64,000 bases of DNA from Paenibacillus sp. Soil522 (GTDB lineage Bacteria; Bacillota; Bacilli; Paenibacillales; Paenibacillaceae), in NCBI RefSeq assembly GCF_001428245.1, contig NZ_LMRV01000066.1, positions 62,001 to 126,000 on the forward strand. The letters run 5' to 3'. Of this stretch, positions 6,954 through 16,780 are shown one piece after another. Made by a program: the position numbers and the translations under genes. How positions within the stretch are numbered: position 1 is the stretch's first letter; each line of letters begins with the position of its first letter. The notes under the pieces are model-generated. The model saw only the letters and a program-made list of their open reading frames with translations, ran no database searches and was not told the DNA's origin.

Positions 6954-8069
6954 TTATCGGTCGCCGCGCGGACGATTACGAAGGAAAGCTGGAATTTCAA
7001 GCTGATCGCTTGATGTATTGTTAGAACCAAAAGGCTTAACCGCGCTTGTGCTACCCAATTGTCTCGTATCAGTCGATTCTGGCTGTTGTTGCGTAATACG
7101 GCGCGCTGCAGCTGATTTGTGCTCGAAGCCCGTCGCAATAACGGTTACTTTAATTTCGTCCTTCAGATCTTCATCGATGATAGCTCCAAAAATCATGTTT
7201 ACATCCGGATCAGAAGCTGAAATGACGATTTCAGCCGCTTCATTCACTTCATAAAGCGATAGGTTGCTTCCGCCTGTAATGTTCATGATAACGCCTCTAG
7301 CACCGTCAATTGACGTTTCAAGCAGCGGGCTCATAATCGCTTTCCGCGCTGCTTCTGCGGCACGGTTCTCTCCTGTAGCGATACCGATACCCATTAGTGC
7401 GGATCCGCGTTCGGTCATAATCGTCTTCACGTCCGCAAAGTCAAGGTTAATCAGACCCGGTACCGCGATTAGATCAGAAATACCTTGAACCGCTTGGCGA
7501 AGTACATTATCCGCCTCGCGGAATGCTTCCAGCATCGGGGTCTTCTTATCAACAATCTCAAGCAAACGGTCATTTGGAATGACGATTAGCGTATCTACCT
7601 TTTCTTTGAGCGCTTCGATGCCAAGCTCAGCTTGTCCGGAACGCTTACGGCCTTCAAAGGTAAACGGGCGCGTTACAACACCAACTGTCAAGGCACCGCA
7701 TTCCCTTGCAATTTCAGCGATAACTGGCGCTGCTCCTGTTCCCGTTCCGCCGCCCATACCTGCCGTAACGAAAACCATATCCGAGCCTTTAAGCTGGTTC
7801 ATAATAATTTCGCGAGACTCCTCGGCCGCTTTGCTGCCGACATCTGGATTTGCTCCCGCACCAAGACCGCGAGTCAGCTTATCGCCGATTTGCAGTTTAT
7901 GCTCCGATTTGGCCAAATGAAGCGCTTGAGCATCGGTGTTCACCGTAATAAACTCTACGCCTTTGACTCCGTTCTCTATCATACGGTTAACAGCATTACT
8001 GCCGCCGCCGCCTACACCTATTACTTTTATTTGAGCAAGCTGTTCAAGCTCAAAGTCGAATTCCAACAT
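6954..8069 (-). CDS. ftsZ: Cell division GTPase FtsZ
   Basis: 371 residues. The tubulin signature [10 protein letters not shown] is at residues 106-115, the N-terminal nucleotide site at [15 protein letters not shown], and the T7 catalytic loop NLDFADVK at 208-215. A variable linker leads to the conserved C-terminal peptide IPAFLRNRP (from about 359) that binds FtsA, SepF and ZapA-type partners. FtsZ polymerises into the Z ring and recruits the divisome. Follows ftsA by about 120 bp; the intervening sequence contains a weak AAAATATAAG/CTTATATTTT inverted repeat. In Bacillus spoIIG follows ftsAZ after bpr-type genes; here a nuclease island intervenes. Confidence 0.98.
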   Translation of the reverse strand: MLEFDFELEQLAQIKVIGVGGGGSNAVNRMIENGVKGVEFITVNTDAQALHLAKSEHKLQIGDKLTRGLGAGANPDVGSKAAEESREIIMNQLKGSDMVFVTAGMGGGTGTGAAPVIAEIARECGALTVGVVTRPFTFEGRKRSGQAELGIEALKEKVDTLIVIPNDRLLEIVDKKTPMLEAFREADNVLRQAVQGISDLIAVPGLINLDFADVKTIMTERGSALMGIGIATGENRAAEAARKAIMSPLLETSIDGARGVIMNITGGSNLSLYEVNEAAEIVISASDPDVNMIFGAIIDEDLKDEIKVTVIATGFEHKSAAARRITQQQPESTDTRQLGSTSAVKPFGSNNTSSDQLEIPAFLRNRPRGDR

Positions 8070-8187
8070 CTTTCATTTTCCCCCAGTCAAGCGTAAACTG
8101 CTGATTGCATCCATGAGACGTAACAGCAACGTTTCGCGGTAAAATATAAGCATCGCGTTGAGGTGAGACTTATATTATCTTATATTT

Positions 8188-9429
8188 TCAAATAAATTCG
8201 TTAAACATACTTTTGATCCGCTCGAACATACCGGGTTTCGTTGAAGCTGCTGGACTTGCTTTGCGGCTTGCCGTTTTCTTCACTGCTCCAGATCCACGAG
8301 CTCCCATATATTTCGACACATATTGGATCATACCAACACCGCTGCTGTAAGCCGGATCTCTTACACCAATAAAATCGGGCAGCGCAATTCTGACGGAAGC
8401 TTCCAGCTCTGTTTGGGCCAAAGCGAGTGTTCCTGGCATCGATACGGAGCCGCCGGTCAAAACATAGCCGTTAACCTTCTCGCCATAACCGAGTCGACGT
8501 ACTTCTTGGCGTACCAGATGGAAAATTTCTTGCATACGCGGCTCAATAATGCTTGCAAGATCAACCTGTGAAAATTCCTTCTCAACATTGCTGCCCATTC
8601 GCGTAACTTTAAATTTCACATCTTCCGCTGCGTCCAATACGTTCGCGCATCCGTATTTCAGTTTAATTTTCTCCGCTTGATCACTCTGGGTACGCAAACC
8701 ATATGCAATGTCATTCGTTACATATTCGCCGCCGATTGGAATCGTTGATATAGCCTCTATTCCGCCTTGATCATAAATCGCAATCGTGCAGGAGCCTGCT
8801 CCAATGTCCGTTAGAACAGTACCCATCGATTTCTCATCCTTAGTCAAAGACACAACGCCAGACGCTAACGATAACAAAATGACGCCGGAAATACGAAGAC
8901 CTGCTTTCTCTACACAACGCATAAGATTATGTATAGCCGTTTTTGTCCCCGTAACGATTGTCGCCTCAACCTCAAGACGCACACCAATCATACCGCGCGG
9001 ATCGGATATACCTTCCAACCCATCAACTAAATACTGCTTTGGCACCAAATTAATAATTTCACGCTCTGGTGGAAGAGCGACTACTTTAGCTGCTTGCAAC
9101 ACCCGTTCAATATCTTCTTCACCGATTTCACGGTCCTCGTTGGATACTGCAACGACGCCACGATTGGTTTGCAACGCAATATGATTGCCCTGAATGCCTA
9201 CGTAAACGTCGGATATTTGAATGCCTACCATGCGCTCCGCATGCTCTACTGCGTTACGGATCGATTGCACGGTTTGGTCAATATCTACAATTGCACCTTT
9301 GCGAATACCCTCTGAGTCGGCAGATCCAACTCCAATAATATTAATGGCTCCATTATTCACTTCACCAATAATAGCACGAACTTTGGATGTACCGATGTCC
9401 AAACTCACGATGATGTCGTTGCTGCTCAT
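8188..9429 (-). CDS. ftsA: Cell division protein FtsA, actin-like membrane tether for FtsZ
   Basis: 413 residues from the ATG placed 8 nt after GGAGGT; an upstream in-frame extension of seven residues is not favoured. Actin-fold ATP motifs: IIVSLDIGTSKVRAIIGEV at the N-terminus, LTDIGAGSCTIAIYD in the middle and YVLTGGSVSMPG toward the end. The SHS2 (1C) insertion domain follows the first phosphate loop. The last ~15 residues (PGMFERIKSMFNEFI) form the amphipathic helix that anchors FtsA, and through it the Z ring, to the membrane. Upstream partner of ftsZ in a two-gene unit. Confidence 0.97.
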   Translation of the reverse strand: MSSNDIIVSLDIGTSKVRAIIGEVNNGAINIIGVGSADSEGIRKGAIVDIDQTVQSIRNAVEHAERMVGIQISDVYVGIQGNHIALQTNRGVVAVSNEDREIGEEDIERVLQAAKVVALPPEREIINLVPKQYLVDGLEGISDPRGMIGVRLEVEATIVTGTKTAIHNLMRCVEKAGLRISGVILLSLASGVVSLTKDEKSMGTVLTDIGAGSCTIAIYDQGGIEAISTIPIGGEYVTNDIAYGLRTQSDQAEKIKLKYGCANVLDAAEDVKFKVTRMGSNVEKEFSQVDLASIIEPRMQEIFHLVRQEVRRLGYGEKVNGYVLTGGSVSMPGTLALAQTELEASVRIALPDFIGVRDPAYSSGVGMIQYVSKYMGARGSGAVKKTASRKASPAASTKPGMFERIKSMFNEFI

Positions 9430-9651
9430 CTTGCGGCACCTCCGTTTCAAATAAAAAAATTAATAAACCGGTTGCTTAAGGTCTTTCTACATATTCAACG
9501 CCTTTAATATTTTCCCTCTTTTTTCAACAGACTTTTCATTGTTTTTTCGCTTTTTGTCGAGTCCCGCCCCTTGCGGCATCCTATATTTCCTAATGTTATC
9601 CAGCTTCATTGAGTATAAATGCGATAAATAAAATTCTACCATTCTTTCAAG

Positions 9652-10422
9652 CTATTGAGTAGTCTCTTTTTGCTCGGAGTCCATATTTTCTAGGTTTTCA
9701 CTCTGAAATGGAACATATGTATCCGCGAGCAGCATCGTAATTTTGCCTGGCTCTTGCGTCTCAATTACTGCATTCAGCGCTTCGATTTTTTCTGGAAGAA
9801 CCGAGACGGCCGTTACGACTTCAAACTTCGTACGTGTATACATAATGATTCTGTCAGGATAAGCGGATGAAGGAAAAGGTATAATCTCCGAAAGGTCGGA
9901 AAGCTGCTGCGTGGAAATTTCGCCCAGCTTCTTTGTGAGCTGTGCCTTTACCGGGTCATCATCAGTCCAGCCGGACAAGACCGGCTTGTCCACAAGCTGC
10001 AATTCGTCGCTATCGGCTTCCACCGTGGTGCCATTTGACAAGAGCGCTGTCATTTCTCCTTGTTTAGAAAGCTCGAATGCAACAACCGGAAACTCCTCCA
10101 CTGAAATTTTCAACAGGCCCGGAAAAACCTTTGTAACCTTTACTTCATTAATTTGCGGCAGTGTAAGAATTCTATCTTCTATAGTAGAGGATGAAGTACG
10201 GAAGAATGCATCTCCAACCAAGATCGCAGCTGTCTTGCTAATTTCCTCCTGCGAAACGAATCGCATACCTTCAATTTGTATTTCTGATACCTTGCTTATT
10301 GAGGAATTAAAAAATAATACCGCCAAAAGAGCAACAAACAATAGAATGAGAATGGTCAGCAGCTTTCGACTGCCCATCCGCTTTCGGCTTGGCTCCTTCA
10401 GTACAGGCATCTGCGCGCTCAT
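9652..10422 (-). CDS. divIB: Cell division protein DivIB/FtsQ (POTRA domain)
   Basis: 256 residues: a short basic cytoplasmic tail (SRKRMGSRK), one membrane segment at about 21-42, then an extracytoplasmic POTRA domain beginning VSEIQIEGMRFVSQEEI, followed by the FtsQ/DivIB beta domain. Forms a complex with FtsL and DivIC that activates septal peptidoglycan synthesis by FtsW and PBP2B. It is downstream of murA, as is common in Paenibacillus-like dcw clusters. The 220 bp separating it from ftsA contain nothing else recognised. Confidence 0.93.
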   Translation of the reverse strand: MSAQMPVLKEPSRKRMGSRKLLTILILLFVALLAVLFFNSSISKVSEIQIEGMRFVSQEEISKTAAILVGDAFFRTSSSTIEDRILTLPQINEVKVTKVFPGLLKISVEEFPVVAFELSKQGEMTALLSNGTTVEADSDELQLVDKPVLSGWTDDDPVKAQLTKKLGEISTQQLSDLSEIIPFPSSAYPDRIIMYTRTKFEVVTAVSVLPEKIEALNAVIETQEPGKITMLLADTYVPFQSENLENMDSEQKETTQ

Positions 10423-10532
10423 AACTTGTCCCTTCTTTCCCCAAAAAACATCCGGCTAGCCTCTCTGCATCAGCTTACGCTTAGCATCGAAAGGTACCGG
10501 CTGTTTCTATCTTGCAGCACGTGCGCATAGTA

Positions 10533-11801
10533 TTAGTTATTAGGCACCGGGGAATATCGCGAAATCCGAGCACCGAGCCTCGTCAACATCGTTTCGATTT
10601 TCTCATAGCCTCGATCGATGTGATGAATTTGCTCAACGACCGTCTTTCCTTGCGCTGCTAAACCTGCAATGACAAGGGCAGCACCCGCTCGCAGGTCTGT
10701 CGCTTCCACCGTTGCGCCATAAAGCCTTGGCACGCCGCGAATGAACGCAGCATTCATATCCACGCGAATGTCGGCACCCATACGGGACAACTCATCCACG
10801 TGCTTCAATCTGCCTTCAAAAATCGTTTCTTTCAATACGCTTACACCATCTGCTAGCGTAAGCAGAACCATAACCTGAGACTGCAAATCGGTCGGAAACG
10901 CCGGGTACGGAGAGGTTACGATTCTTTCAACCGCTTTCGGTCTGGCAGCATTGCCAACTTTAATTATATCACCGTCGACAACAATTTGAACACCTGCGCG
11001 ACGCAGAACATGAATCAAGGAGGATAAGTGCGCGGGCTGTGTATTTTGGAGCGTCACCTGACCGCGCGTCGCGGCTGCCGCTACCATAATAGTCCCTGCT
11101 ACTATGCGATCCGGAATAACTTTGTAACGACAAGGCGTTAGCGACTGTACCCCATCTATCGTTATCGTGTCGGTTCCAGCGCCCATAATTTTCGCGCCCA
11201 TCGCATTTAGAAAACGTTGCAAATCTTGAATTTCCGGCTCACGTGCGGCATTGCTGATCGTTGACCGGCCTTCCGCCAAAGCAGCGGCCATCATAATGTT
11301 TTCTGTTGCTCCAACGCTTGGGAAGCTTAAATGAATATCGGCGCCCCGCAATTTTTCTGCACGGCAAATAATTCGGTTACCCAGTTCTTCTATTTCTGCA
11401 CCAAGAGCCTGCAAGCCTTCTAGATGAAGATCAATCTTCCGTTCCCCGATTGCACAACCTCCCGGCTGGTAAACCTGCGTTTCACCAAACCTAGCGAGCA
11501 AAGGTCCCATTAGAAAAATAGAAGAGCGCATCTGTCTCATTAACAATTCCGGCACGTGGGATGTATGTGCGGTTTCAGTGTCCAGCACGACTGTTCCTCC
11601 CGCATGCTCGGCGCGGCATCCTAGTTCGCGCAAAATGTTCAGCATGACGTCGATATCCAGCAAATCAGGCACATGGTCTATCGTTGTAGTGCCTTCGGCC
11701 AGCAGGCTGGCAGCCAGTATCGGTAAAGCAGCATTTTTCGCTCCTTGGATAACTATGGTTCCTGAGAGAGGTTTCCCACCTTCAATCACCAATTTGTCCA
11801 A
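10533..11801 (-). CDS. murA: UDP-N-acetylglucosamine 1-carboxyvinyltransferase MurA
   Basis: 422 residues, EPSP-synthase fold. Seen: GAKNAALPILAASLL at residues 20-34, the active-site loop GGCAIGERKIDLH with catalytic Cys116 (the fosfomycin target), and FPTDLQSQ (the Asp acts as base). Transfers enolpyruvate from PEP to UDP-GlcNAc, the first committed step of peptidoglycan synthesis. Directly behind murB with a 15-bp gap, so precursor steps one and two are coexpressed. Bacillota often carry a second MurA (MurAB) elsewhere; which paralogue this is cannot be decided here. Confidence 0.97.
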   Translation of the reverse strand: MDKLVIEGGKPLSGTIVIQGAKNAALPILAASLLAEGTTTIDHVPDLLDIDVMLNILRELGCRAEHAGGTVVLDTETAHTSHVPELLMRQMRSSIFLMGPLLARFGETQVYQPGGCAIGERKIDLHLEGLQALGAEIEELGNRIICRAEKLRGADIHLSFPSVGATENIMMAAALAEGRSTISNAAREPEIQDLQRFLNAMGAKIMGAGTDTITIDGVQSLTPCRYKVIPDRIVAGTIMVAAAATRGQVTLQNTQPAHLSSLIHVLRRAGVQIVVDGDIIKVGNAARPKAVERIVTSPYPAFPTDLQSQVMVLLTLADGVSVLKETIFEGRLKHVDELSRMGADIRVDMNAAFIRGVPRLYGATVEATDLRAGAALVIAGLAAQGKTVVEQIHHIDRGYEKIETMLTRLGARISRYSPVPNN

Positions 11802-11816
11802 TGTATCACCTCCGAA

Positions 11817-12722
11817 TTACCGCTCACCCACCACCAATACTTCCGGCACCAACAGGATGCCAAATCGGTCCTGTACCGTGCTTTGTATATGAGTCATGAG
11901 GGCGAGAACGTCTTCAGCTGTTGCTTGCCCGGTATTTACGATAAAATTGGCGTGCTGCTCGGATACTTGCGCTCCTCCGAGGAGTTCACCCTTCATTCCT
12001 GCCTCTTGAATGAGTCTAGCAGCGAAATCATTGGGCGGATTGCGGAATACGCTGCCAGCGCAAGCAAGCTGCAACGGCTGCGTTCTCAATCTCCTCTCTT
12101 TATAAGAGGCCATCGTGGTGAGGATTTCCTTCTTATCCCCTTCTGCCAGCTCGAACGTTGCCTCAACGACTACGCCCATTTGCTCATGCAGAATGGAATG
12201 ACGGTAAGAAAAATGCATGTCTTCTCGATCGTAGCGAACCAATTCCCCCGTCTCCAGTACAATATCAGCTGACTTAAAGATACGTGACACATCCGATCCA
12301 TGCGCGCCAGCATTCATATAGACGGCTCCGCCAACCGTGCCTGGGATTCCCCCCGCAAACTCAAGCCCGGTCAGTCCTTCCTTGCCCGCCATGACTGATA
12401 GCTTTATTAATGAATATGAAGCACCTGCTATCACTAGCGATCCTTCAAAACGCACGTAATCTAACCCTCTGTGCGGTTTAATCACAACGCCGCGAATCCC
12501 CTTATCGCTCACCAGCATGTTCGAGCCTCTGCCCAAATTAGTCCAGGGCATTTGATGCTTTTGCACCAAACGAACCGCTGATACTAATTCTTCTTTGCTT
12601 CGAGGGAGGATTAATATATCAGCGGGACCGCCGATTTTCCACGTCGTATAGTTTGAGAGCGGTTCGTTATACAAAACCTCACCAAGATTGGCTTGTTCCA
12701 ATTCCGCTTTAAATGCTTCCAT
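11817..12722 (-). CDS. murB: UDP-N-acetylenolpyruvoylglucosamine reductase MurB
   Basis: 301 residues with FAD-binding domains: NYTTWKIGGPADILI near residue 25, LGRGSNMLVSDKGIRG around 75-90, and GLEFAGGIPGTVGGAVYMNAG about 125-145. SVFRNP carries the catalytic Ser, and GMKGELLGGAQVSEQHANFIVN matches the type II MurB C-terminal end. Uses NADPH to reduce enolpyruvyl-UDP-GlcNAc to UDP-MurNAc. GGAGGT lies 8 nt before the ATG. In Bacillus murG stands immediately upstream; here that place holds a decayed fragment. Confidence 0.97.
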   Translation of the reverse strand: MEAFKAELEQANLGEVLYNEPLSNYTTWKIGGPADILILPRSKEELVSAVRLVQKHQMPWTNLGRGSNMLVSDKGIRGVVIKPHRGLDYVRFEGSLVIAGASYSLIKLSVMAGKEGLTGLEFAGGIPGTVGGAVYMNAGAHGSDVSRIFKSADIVLETGELVRYDREDMHFSYRHSILHEQMGVVVEATFELAEGDKKEILTTMASYKERRLRTQPLQLACAGSVFRNPPNDFAARLIQEAGMKGELLGGAQVSEQHANFIVNTGQATAEDVLALMTHIQSTVQDRFGILLVPEVLVVGER

Positions 12723-12739
12723 TAGTTGAACCTCCTAGC

Positions 12740-13147
12740 TGATTAAATGAGAATAAAAAACGATTCGCCGCTCCAAGGCTTCAACCCTGATGCATTGCCG
12801 CCGGGATCTTCTGCTGCAATAACCGCTCCTTTCAGGTGACTGTCACGAATTTAGTGTATCTTATGCCTCTATAGGCTCTTGTGTGACAGCGGCCCATAGC
12901 GAGCTGCCCGCTCAATGACCGTTTTGCGTTATGTTTAGGCGAAGAATAAGAATAGACGGCAAGCGAGGCGCCGTCGTTTCGCAAAGGAAGGCGCTTTGCC
13001 GCTTACAACGATCGTTGCAGCCTCCAGCACCTCAGCCATTTTATTCAGATAAAGCATTAGCCTCAGCTTCATCCAGCCGTGACTGCTTGTTCTATTGGAT
13101 GTAAAGCAGACTCGTCCCCGCTGTCGCCTGTAATTTTTGTCAGGCAT
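12740..13147 (-). pseudogene. murG: Decayed murG remnant (lipid II GlcNAc transferase)
   Basis: Between spoVE/ftsW and murB, where murG normally stands, about 400 bp remain instead of the usual 1.1 kb. One frame reads YLNKMAEVLEAATIVVS, matching MurG's Y-x-x-x-M-P-E-V-L-x-A-A-D-x-V-V-S segment; a shift of frame then gives FLCETTAPRLPSILI and TQNGH, matching F-L-A-E-I-T-A-L-G-L-P-S-I-L-I and the T-x-N-H-Q motif; a third frame near murB gives SLGAANRFLF, like the MurG C-terminus. Stops and frameshifts interrupt it, most of the N-terminal domain including the GGTGGH loop is absent, and the RAGA catalytic segment is damaged. The match was made from memory of MurG sequences, not by alignment software. 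Confidence 0.7.
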
Positions 13148-13153
13148 GATACC

Positions 13154-14251
13154 TTACCTCGAATAACGGGAAATGTTCAATAAAATCCCCAGAGCAGTTA
13201 GTAGAAGCGTAAGGGATGAACCTCCGTAGCTGACGAGCGGCAAAGTAATACCCGTTACCGGCATCATCCCGATGACGACGCCGATATTGATAAGTACCTG
13301 TACGCCGACAATACCTGTGATGCCCACTGCAAGCAAGCTTCCGAATGTATCAGGAGCGGCAATGGCCGCACGTACGCCACGCCAGACGACGACCAGAAAT
13401 AATAAAATGAGAGTGACTCCGCCAATGAAGCCGAGCTCTTCCGATAATATCGAGAATATAAAATCAGTCTGCGGTTCAGGCAAATAGCTGAACTTCTGAC
13501 GGCTCATGCCAAGACCAAGCCCTACTAGACCACCGGGCCCGATCGCATACAAGGATTGAATAATTTGATAGCCTCCGCCAAGCGGATCCGCCCACGGATC
13601 AAGGAAATTCGTAATCCGCTTCAAACGGTATGGAGCCGCTATAATCAATCCGACGAAGCCTGCAACACCGATAAGCGCCAATCCGCCCAAATGAGCCATT
13701 CTGGCGCCTGCCGTGAAAATAAGTATTAAGGAAGCTCCAACCATAACCGCTCCAGTTCCAAGATCAGGCTGGAGCATAATAAGACCAAAGGCTAGTCCAA
13801 CCAGTCCAAGCGGCGGCATAAGCCCCTTTGTGAACTGCGTAATCATTTGCTGCTTCTCCGAAAGCCATTTCGCTAAAAATAATATCATCGCCAGCTTCAT
13901 AAATTCCGATGGCTGAATACCGAAAGAACTAATGCCCAGCCAGCTGCGCGCGCCTCCGCGAACGACGCCGATACCGGGAATCAAAACGAGCAAAAGCAGC
14001 CCAAAGCAAACCATCAAAGCCATCGGCGCCCACTTTTTCCATACGGTATAGTGCGTGTTCATTGTAAATAGTAACGCACCTACACCTAATCCGGCAAATA
14101 AAACCTGACGCTTCACAAAATAAAAACGATCGCCGAATTCATGAAAAGCAAGCACTGCGCTGGCGCTGTAAACCATAATTAATCCGATAGAGAGAATGAG
14201 CCCAATTGCAGTCAGCATCCAAATATCCGGGGCAGAACGCGCTTTGGCCAT
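13154..14251 (-). CDS. spoVE: SEDS-family peptidoglycan glycosyltransferase SpoVE/FtsW
   Basis: 365 residues with about ten membrane segments, SEDS family. Seen: GIGVVRGGARSWLG, LQPDLGTGAVM with the catalytic-type Asp of the SEDS core, QSLYAIGPGGLVGLGLG, and PVTGITLPLVSYGGSSL near the end. Polymerises lipid II into glycan strands together with a class B PBP. The ATG giving AKARSAPD is 8 nt behind AGAGGTG and is preferred over a start seven codons upstream. Position after murD and before the murG site equals Bacillus spoVE, which serves spore cortex; in this lineage the gene could also be the vegetative ftsW, so the symbol is by synteny. Confidence 0.9.
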   Translation of the reverse strand: MAKARSAPDIWMLTAIGLILSIGLIMVYSASAVLAFHEFGDRFYFVKRQVLFAGLGVGALLFTMNTHYTVWKKWAPMALMVCFGLLLLVLIPGIGVVRGGARSWLGISSFGIQPSEFMKLAMILFLAKWLSEKQQMITQFTKGLMPPLGLVGLAFGLIMLQPDLGTGAVMVGASLILIFTAGARMAHLGGLALIGVAGFVGLIIAAPYRLKRITNFLDPWADPLGGGYQIIQSLYAIGPGGLVGLGLGMSRQKFSYLPEPQTDFIFSILSEELGFIGGVTLILLFLVVVWRGVRAAIAAPDTFGSLLAVGITGIVGVQVLINIGVVIGMMPVTGITLPLVSYGGSSLTLLLTALGILLNISRYSR

Positions 14252-14297
14252 ATCTAACACACCTCTTAGCATGGGAAAGTAGGGACATGCCCCCTAC

Positions 14298-15737
14298 TTA
14301 CAAGGTATGCGCCGAATCTTTAAAAATGCGCCCTCTTTGCTCATATGAGGCAAACATATCCCAGCTGGCACATGCCGGCGACAACAGTACAATATCACCT
14401 GGCTCTGCGATAGCTGCGGCTTGCTTAACCGCTTGCTGCAGGACGGACTCGGCGTCCTCATTAGGTTCGACGATTTCCACCTTAGCTAAACCTGCAAGCT
14501 CCGCAATTCGGGACAGCTTCTCCCTCGTTTCACCCAAAGCGACCAGTCCCTTCAATCGCTCGCGGAATAATGGAACCAGCTCCATATAATCGGATCCACG
14601 GTCGAGTCCTCCCGCTACGAGTACGATCGGCGCTGTTAACGAGCGTACAGACATCGTTGTCGCAACCGGGTTAGTCGCTTTGGAATCATTGTAATATTTA
14701 ACTCCGTTCACCTCACGAACGAACTCCAGCCGATGTTCTACCCCTCTAAACTGCTGCAAAGGCTCTATGAGCTGCTCCAGTGATGCTCCAGCAGTTATAC
14801 ACGCCGCAATGGCAGCAAGCGCGTTAGCAGCGTTGTGGCGGCCTGGAATACCAAGTTCATTGACAGGTAAAATCACGAATTCCGTGCCGTCTGTCTGGCG
14901 GAATACAATTTGTCTATTCAGCGCCGCTTCATGCTCCTGAGAATCAACGGTATCGCGCACGTACGGCGGTTCGATGTAAATACCTGCTTCCAATCGCTCA
15001 TAAAGAGAAAATGGCAGCAGCTGTGCGATCAAAAACTCCGATAACGCTCTGCACTCCGGGTCATCCCAATTGATGACAGCAACATCTTCCTCCGTCTGGT
15101 TGTCAAACAGCTTTGCTTTGGAATTGACATAGTCATCCATATCGCCATGATAATCCAGATGCGTCTCCGCGATGTTAAGAAGCAGGGCGATATGAGGCCG
15201 GAAAGCGTTCGTACCTTTCAGCTGGAAGCTGCTGAGCTCGGCAACGATCCATTGGTCAGGCGCTGCCTCCAAGGCTGCTTCACAGAGAGGACGGCCGATA
15301 TTTCCCGCAACGATCGGCTTTAAGCCGGCTGAGCTTAAGATCTCGCCGATCCAGGTCGTCGTCGTCGTCTTGCCGTTTGAGCCTGTTATGCCGATGATAG
15401 GGGCAGGAGAAAGCCAATAGGCTGCTTCTACCTCTGTAATGATTTCAACGCCTAGTTCCTCCGCCCGCTGAATGGGTGGAGCTGTGTAAGGTATGCCGGG
15501 ATTTTTTACAAGCAGCGCGGTGTCCTCTGTTAAGAGATCGTCTGGATGATAACCGCATAGCACAGAAATGCCCAAAGCAGTCAGTTCGTCCGCTTCGGGG
15601 CATAATTCGCGATCCTTCTTATCGTTTACAACGACTTCCGCGCCTAATTGATGAAACACCTTCGCTACGCTAACCCCACTTCTAGCCAAGCCCAAAACGA
15701 CAACTCGGCGGCCTTGATAAGATGCCGGATGATTCAT
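14298..15737 (-). CDS. murD: UDP-N-acetylmuramoyl-L-alanine--D-glutamate ligase MurD
   Basis: 479 residues, Mur ligase fold. N-terminal Rossmann domain with VVVLGLARSGVSVAKV; central ATPase P-loop [19 protein letters not shown] at about 115; ETHLDYHGDM; C-terminal domain with FRGVEHRLEFV, NDSKATNP and VLLSPACASWDMF. Adds D-Glu to UDP-MurNAc-L-Ala in the cytoplasm. Lies between mraY (82 bp upstream) and spoVE (46 bp downstream). Slightly longer than the typical ~450 residues. Confidence 0.97.
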   Translation of the reverse strand: MNHPASYQGRRVVVLGLARSGVSVAKVFHQLGAEVVVNDKKDRELCPEADELTALGISVLCGYHPDDLLTEDTALLVKNPGIPYTAPPIQRAEELGVEIITEVEAAYWLSPAPIIGITGSNGKTTTTTWIGEILSSAGLKPIVAGNIGRPLCEAALEAAPDQWIVAELSSFQLKGTNAFRPHIALLLNIAETHLDYHGDMDDYVNSKAKLFDNQTEEDVAVINWDDPECRALSEFLIAQLLPFSLYERLEAGIYIEPPYVRDTVDSQEHEAALNRQIVFRQTDGTEFVILPVNELGIPGRHNAANALAAIAACITAGASLEQLIEPLQQFRGVEHRLEFVREVNGVKYYNDSKATNPVATTMSVRSLTAPIVLVAGGLDRGSDYMELVPLFRERLKGLVALGETREKLSRIAELAGLAKVEIVEPNEDAESVLQQAVKQAAAIAEPGDIVLLSPACASWDMFASYEQRGRIFKDSAHTL

Positions 15738-15819
15738 TACTGACAGTCCCTTCTATGGATACATAAAGCGGCTCCAAATCAATCTGCAGCCGCTTTCCGT
15801 TATTTTTCTATCAATTTAA

Positions 15820-16776
15820 TTATATTACAAAGAGCAGACCAATTGCTGCAAACACTAATCCAACAAGCCAAAACACGGTAACGACCTTCCATTCGGACCA
15901 GCCGACCAGCTCGAAATGATGATGGATCGGACTCATCTTGAAAATTCGTTTGCCTCTAAGCTTAAAGGAGCCCACCTGTAAAATAACCGACAGCATTTCG
16001 AGTACAAAAACACCGCCAATGATAATAAGCAGCAGCTCCGTCTTCGTTAAAATGGCCACTGCTGCAATCCCGCCTCCAATGCCGAGCGAGCCCATATCTC
16101 CCATGAACACCTTGGCAGGATGCGCGTTAAATACGAGAAAGCCCAGCACAGCGCCGACCATCGCAGCGGAGAAAACGGCCGACTCATGAGCCGACGTTTG
16201 CAGAGCAACTACGGTGAAAGCGCCAAACGCAATCGCGCTCGTGCCTGCCAACAGGCCGTCCAGCCCATCGGTAAAATTAACCGAATTGCTCGCTGCGAAC
16301 ATAATAATAACGACAAGAGGGTAATAAAACCAGCCTAGATCAAATCCCCAACCTGTACCCGGCACTGTAAGTTCAGTACTATGTTGCATGTTGTAGAGCA
16401 TCGCGCACACGACTATGGAAAACAGCAGCTGACCGAACAGCTTTTGTCTGGCAGTCAGGCCAAGCGACCTTTTGAAAACAATTTTAATGTAATCATCCAA
16501 AAAACCGACTAGTCCGAAACCAAGCGATGCCGTTAGCAGCACCCAAAATTCCGCTGTTTTATCCGAAAACTTCAGGAAAGCGATCATAAGCGAGAACATA
16601 ATAATGATGCCGCCCATGGTTGGGGTACCGCTTTTTTTCAGGTGGCTTTGCGGACCCTCTGTGCGGATTTGCTGACCGAACTTCAAACGGCGAAGCAGAG
16701 GAATGAACAATGGTCCGAGCAAAACAGCTAGCAAGAAGGAAGCGCCTATCGAAAATAAGATGACCATCATGTCCAT
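15820..16776 (-). CDS. mraY: Phospho-MurNAc-pentapeptide translocase MraY
   Basis: About 318 residues, ten membrane segments. Hallmarks: [37 protein letters not shown] (catalytic Asp pair), [27 protein letters not shown] and the three-His loop [13 protein letters not shown]. Transfers phospho-MurNAc-pentapeptide to undecaprenyl phosphate, giving lipid I. Two ATGs two codons apart (MDMMVIL) follow GGTGAGG; the second has the better spacing of 8 nt, the first better matches family length. The murF stop lies a few bases upstream, so translation is probably coupled. Confidence 0.96.
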   Translation of the reverse strand: MDMMVILFSIGASFLLAVLLGPLFIPLLRRLKFGQQIRTEGPQSHLKKSGTPTMGGIIIMFSLMIAFLKFSDKTAEFWVLLTASLGFGLVGFLDDYIKIVFKRSLGLTARQKLFGQLLFSIVVCAMLYNMQHSTELTVPGTGWGFDLGWFYYPLVVIIMFAASNSVNFTDGLDGLLAGTSAIAFGAFTVVALQTSAHESAVFSAAMVGAVLGFLVFNAHPAKVFMGDMGSLGIGGGIAAVAILTKTELLLIIIGGVFVLEMLSVILQVGSFKLRGKRIFKMSPIHHHFELVGWSEWKVVTVFWLVGLVFAAIGLLFVI

Positions 16777-16780
16777 ATCC

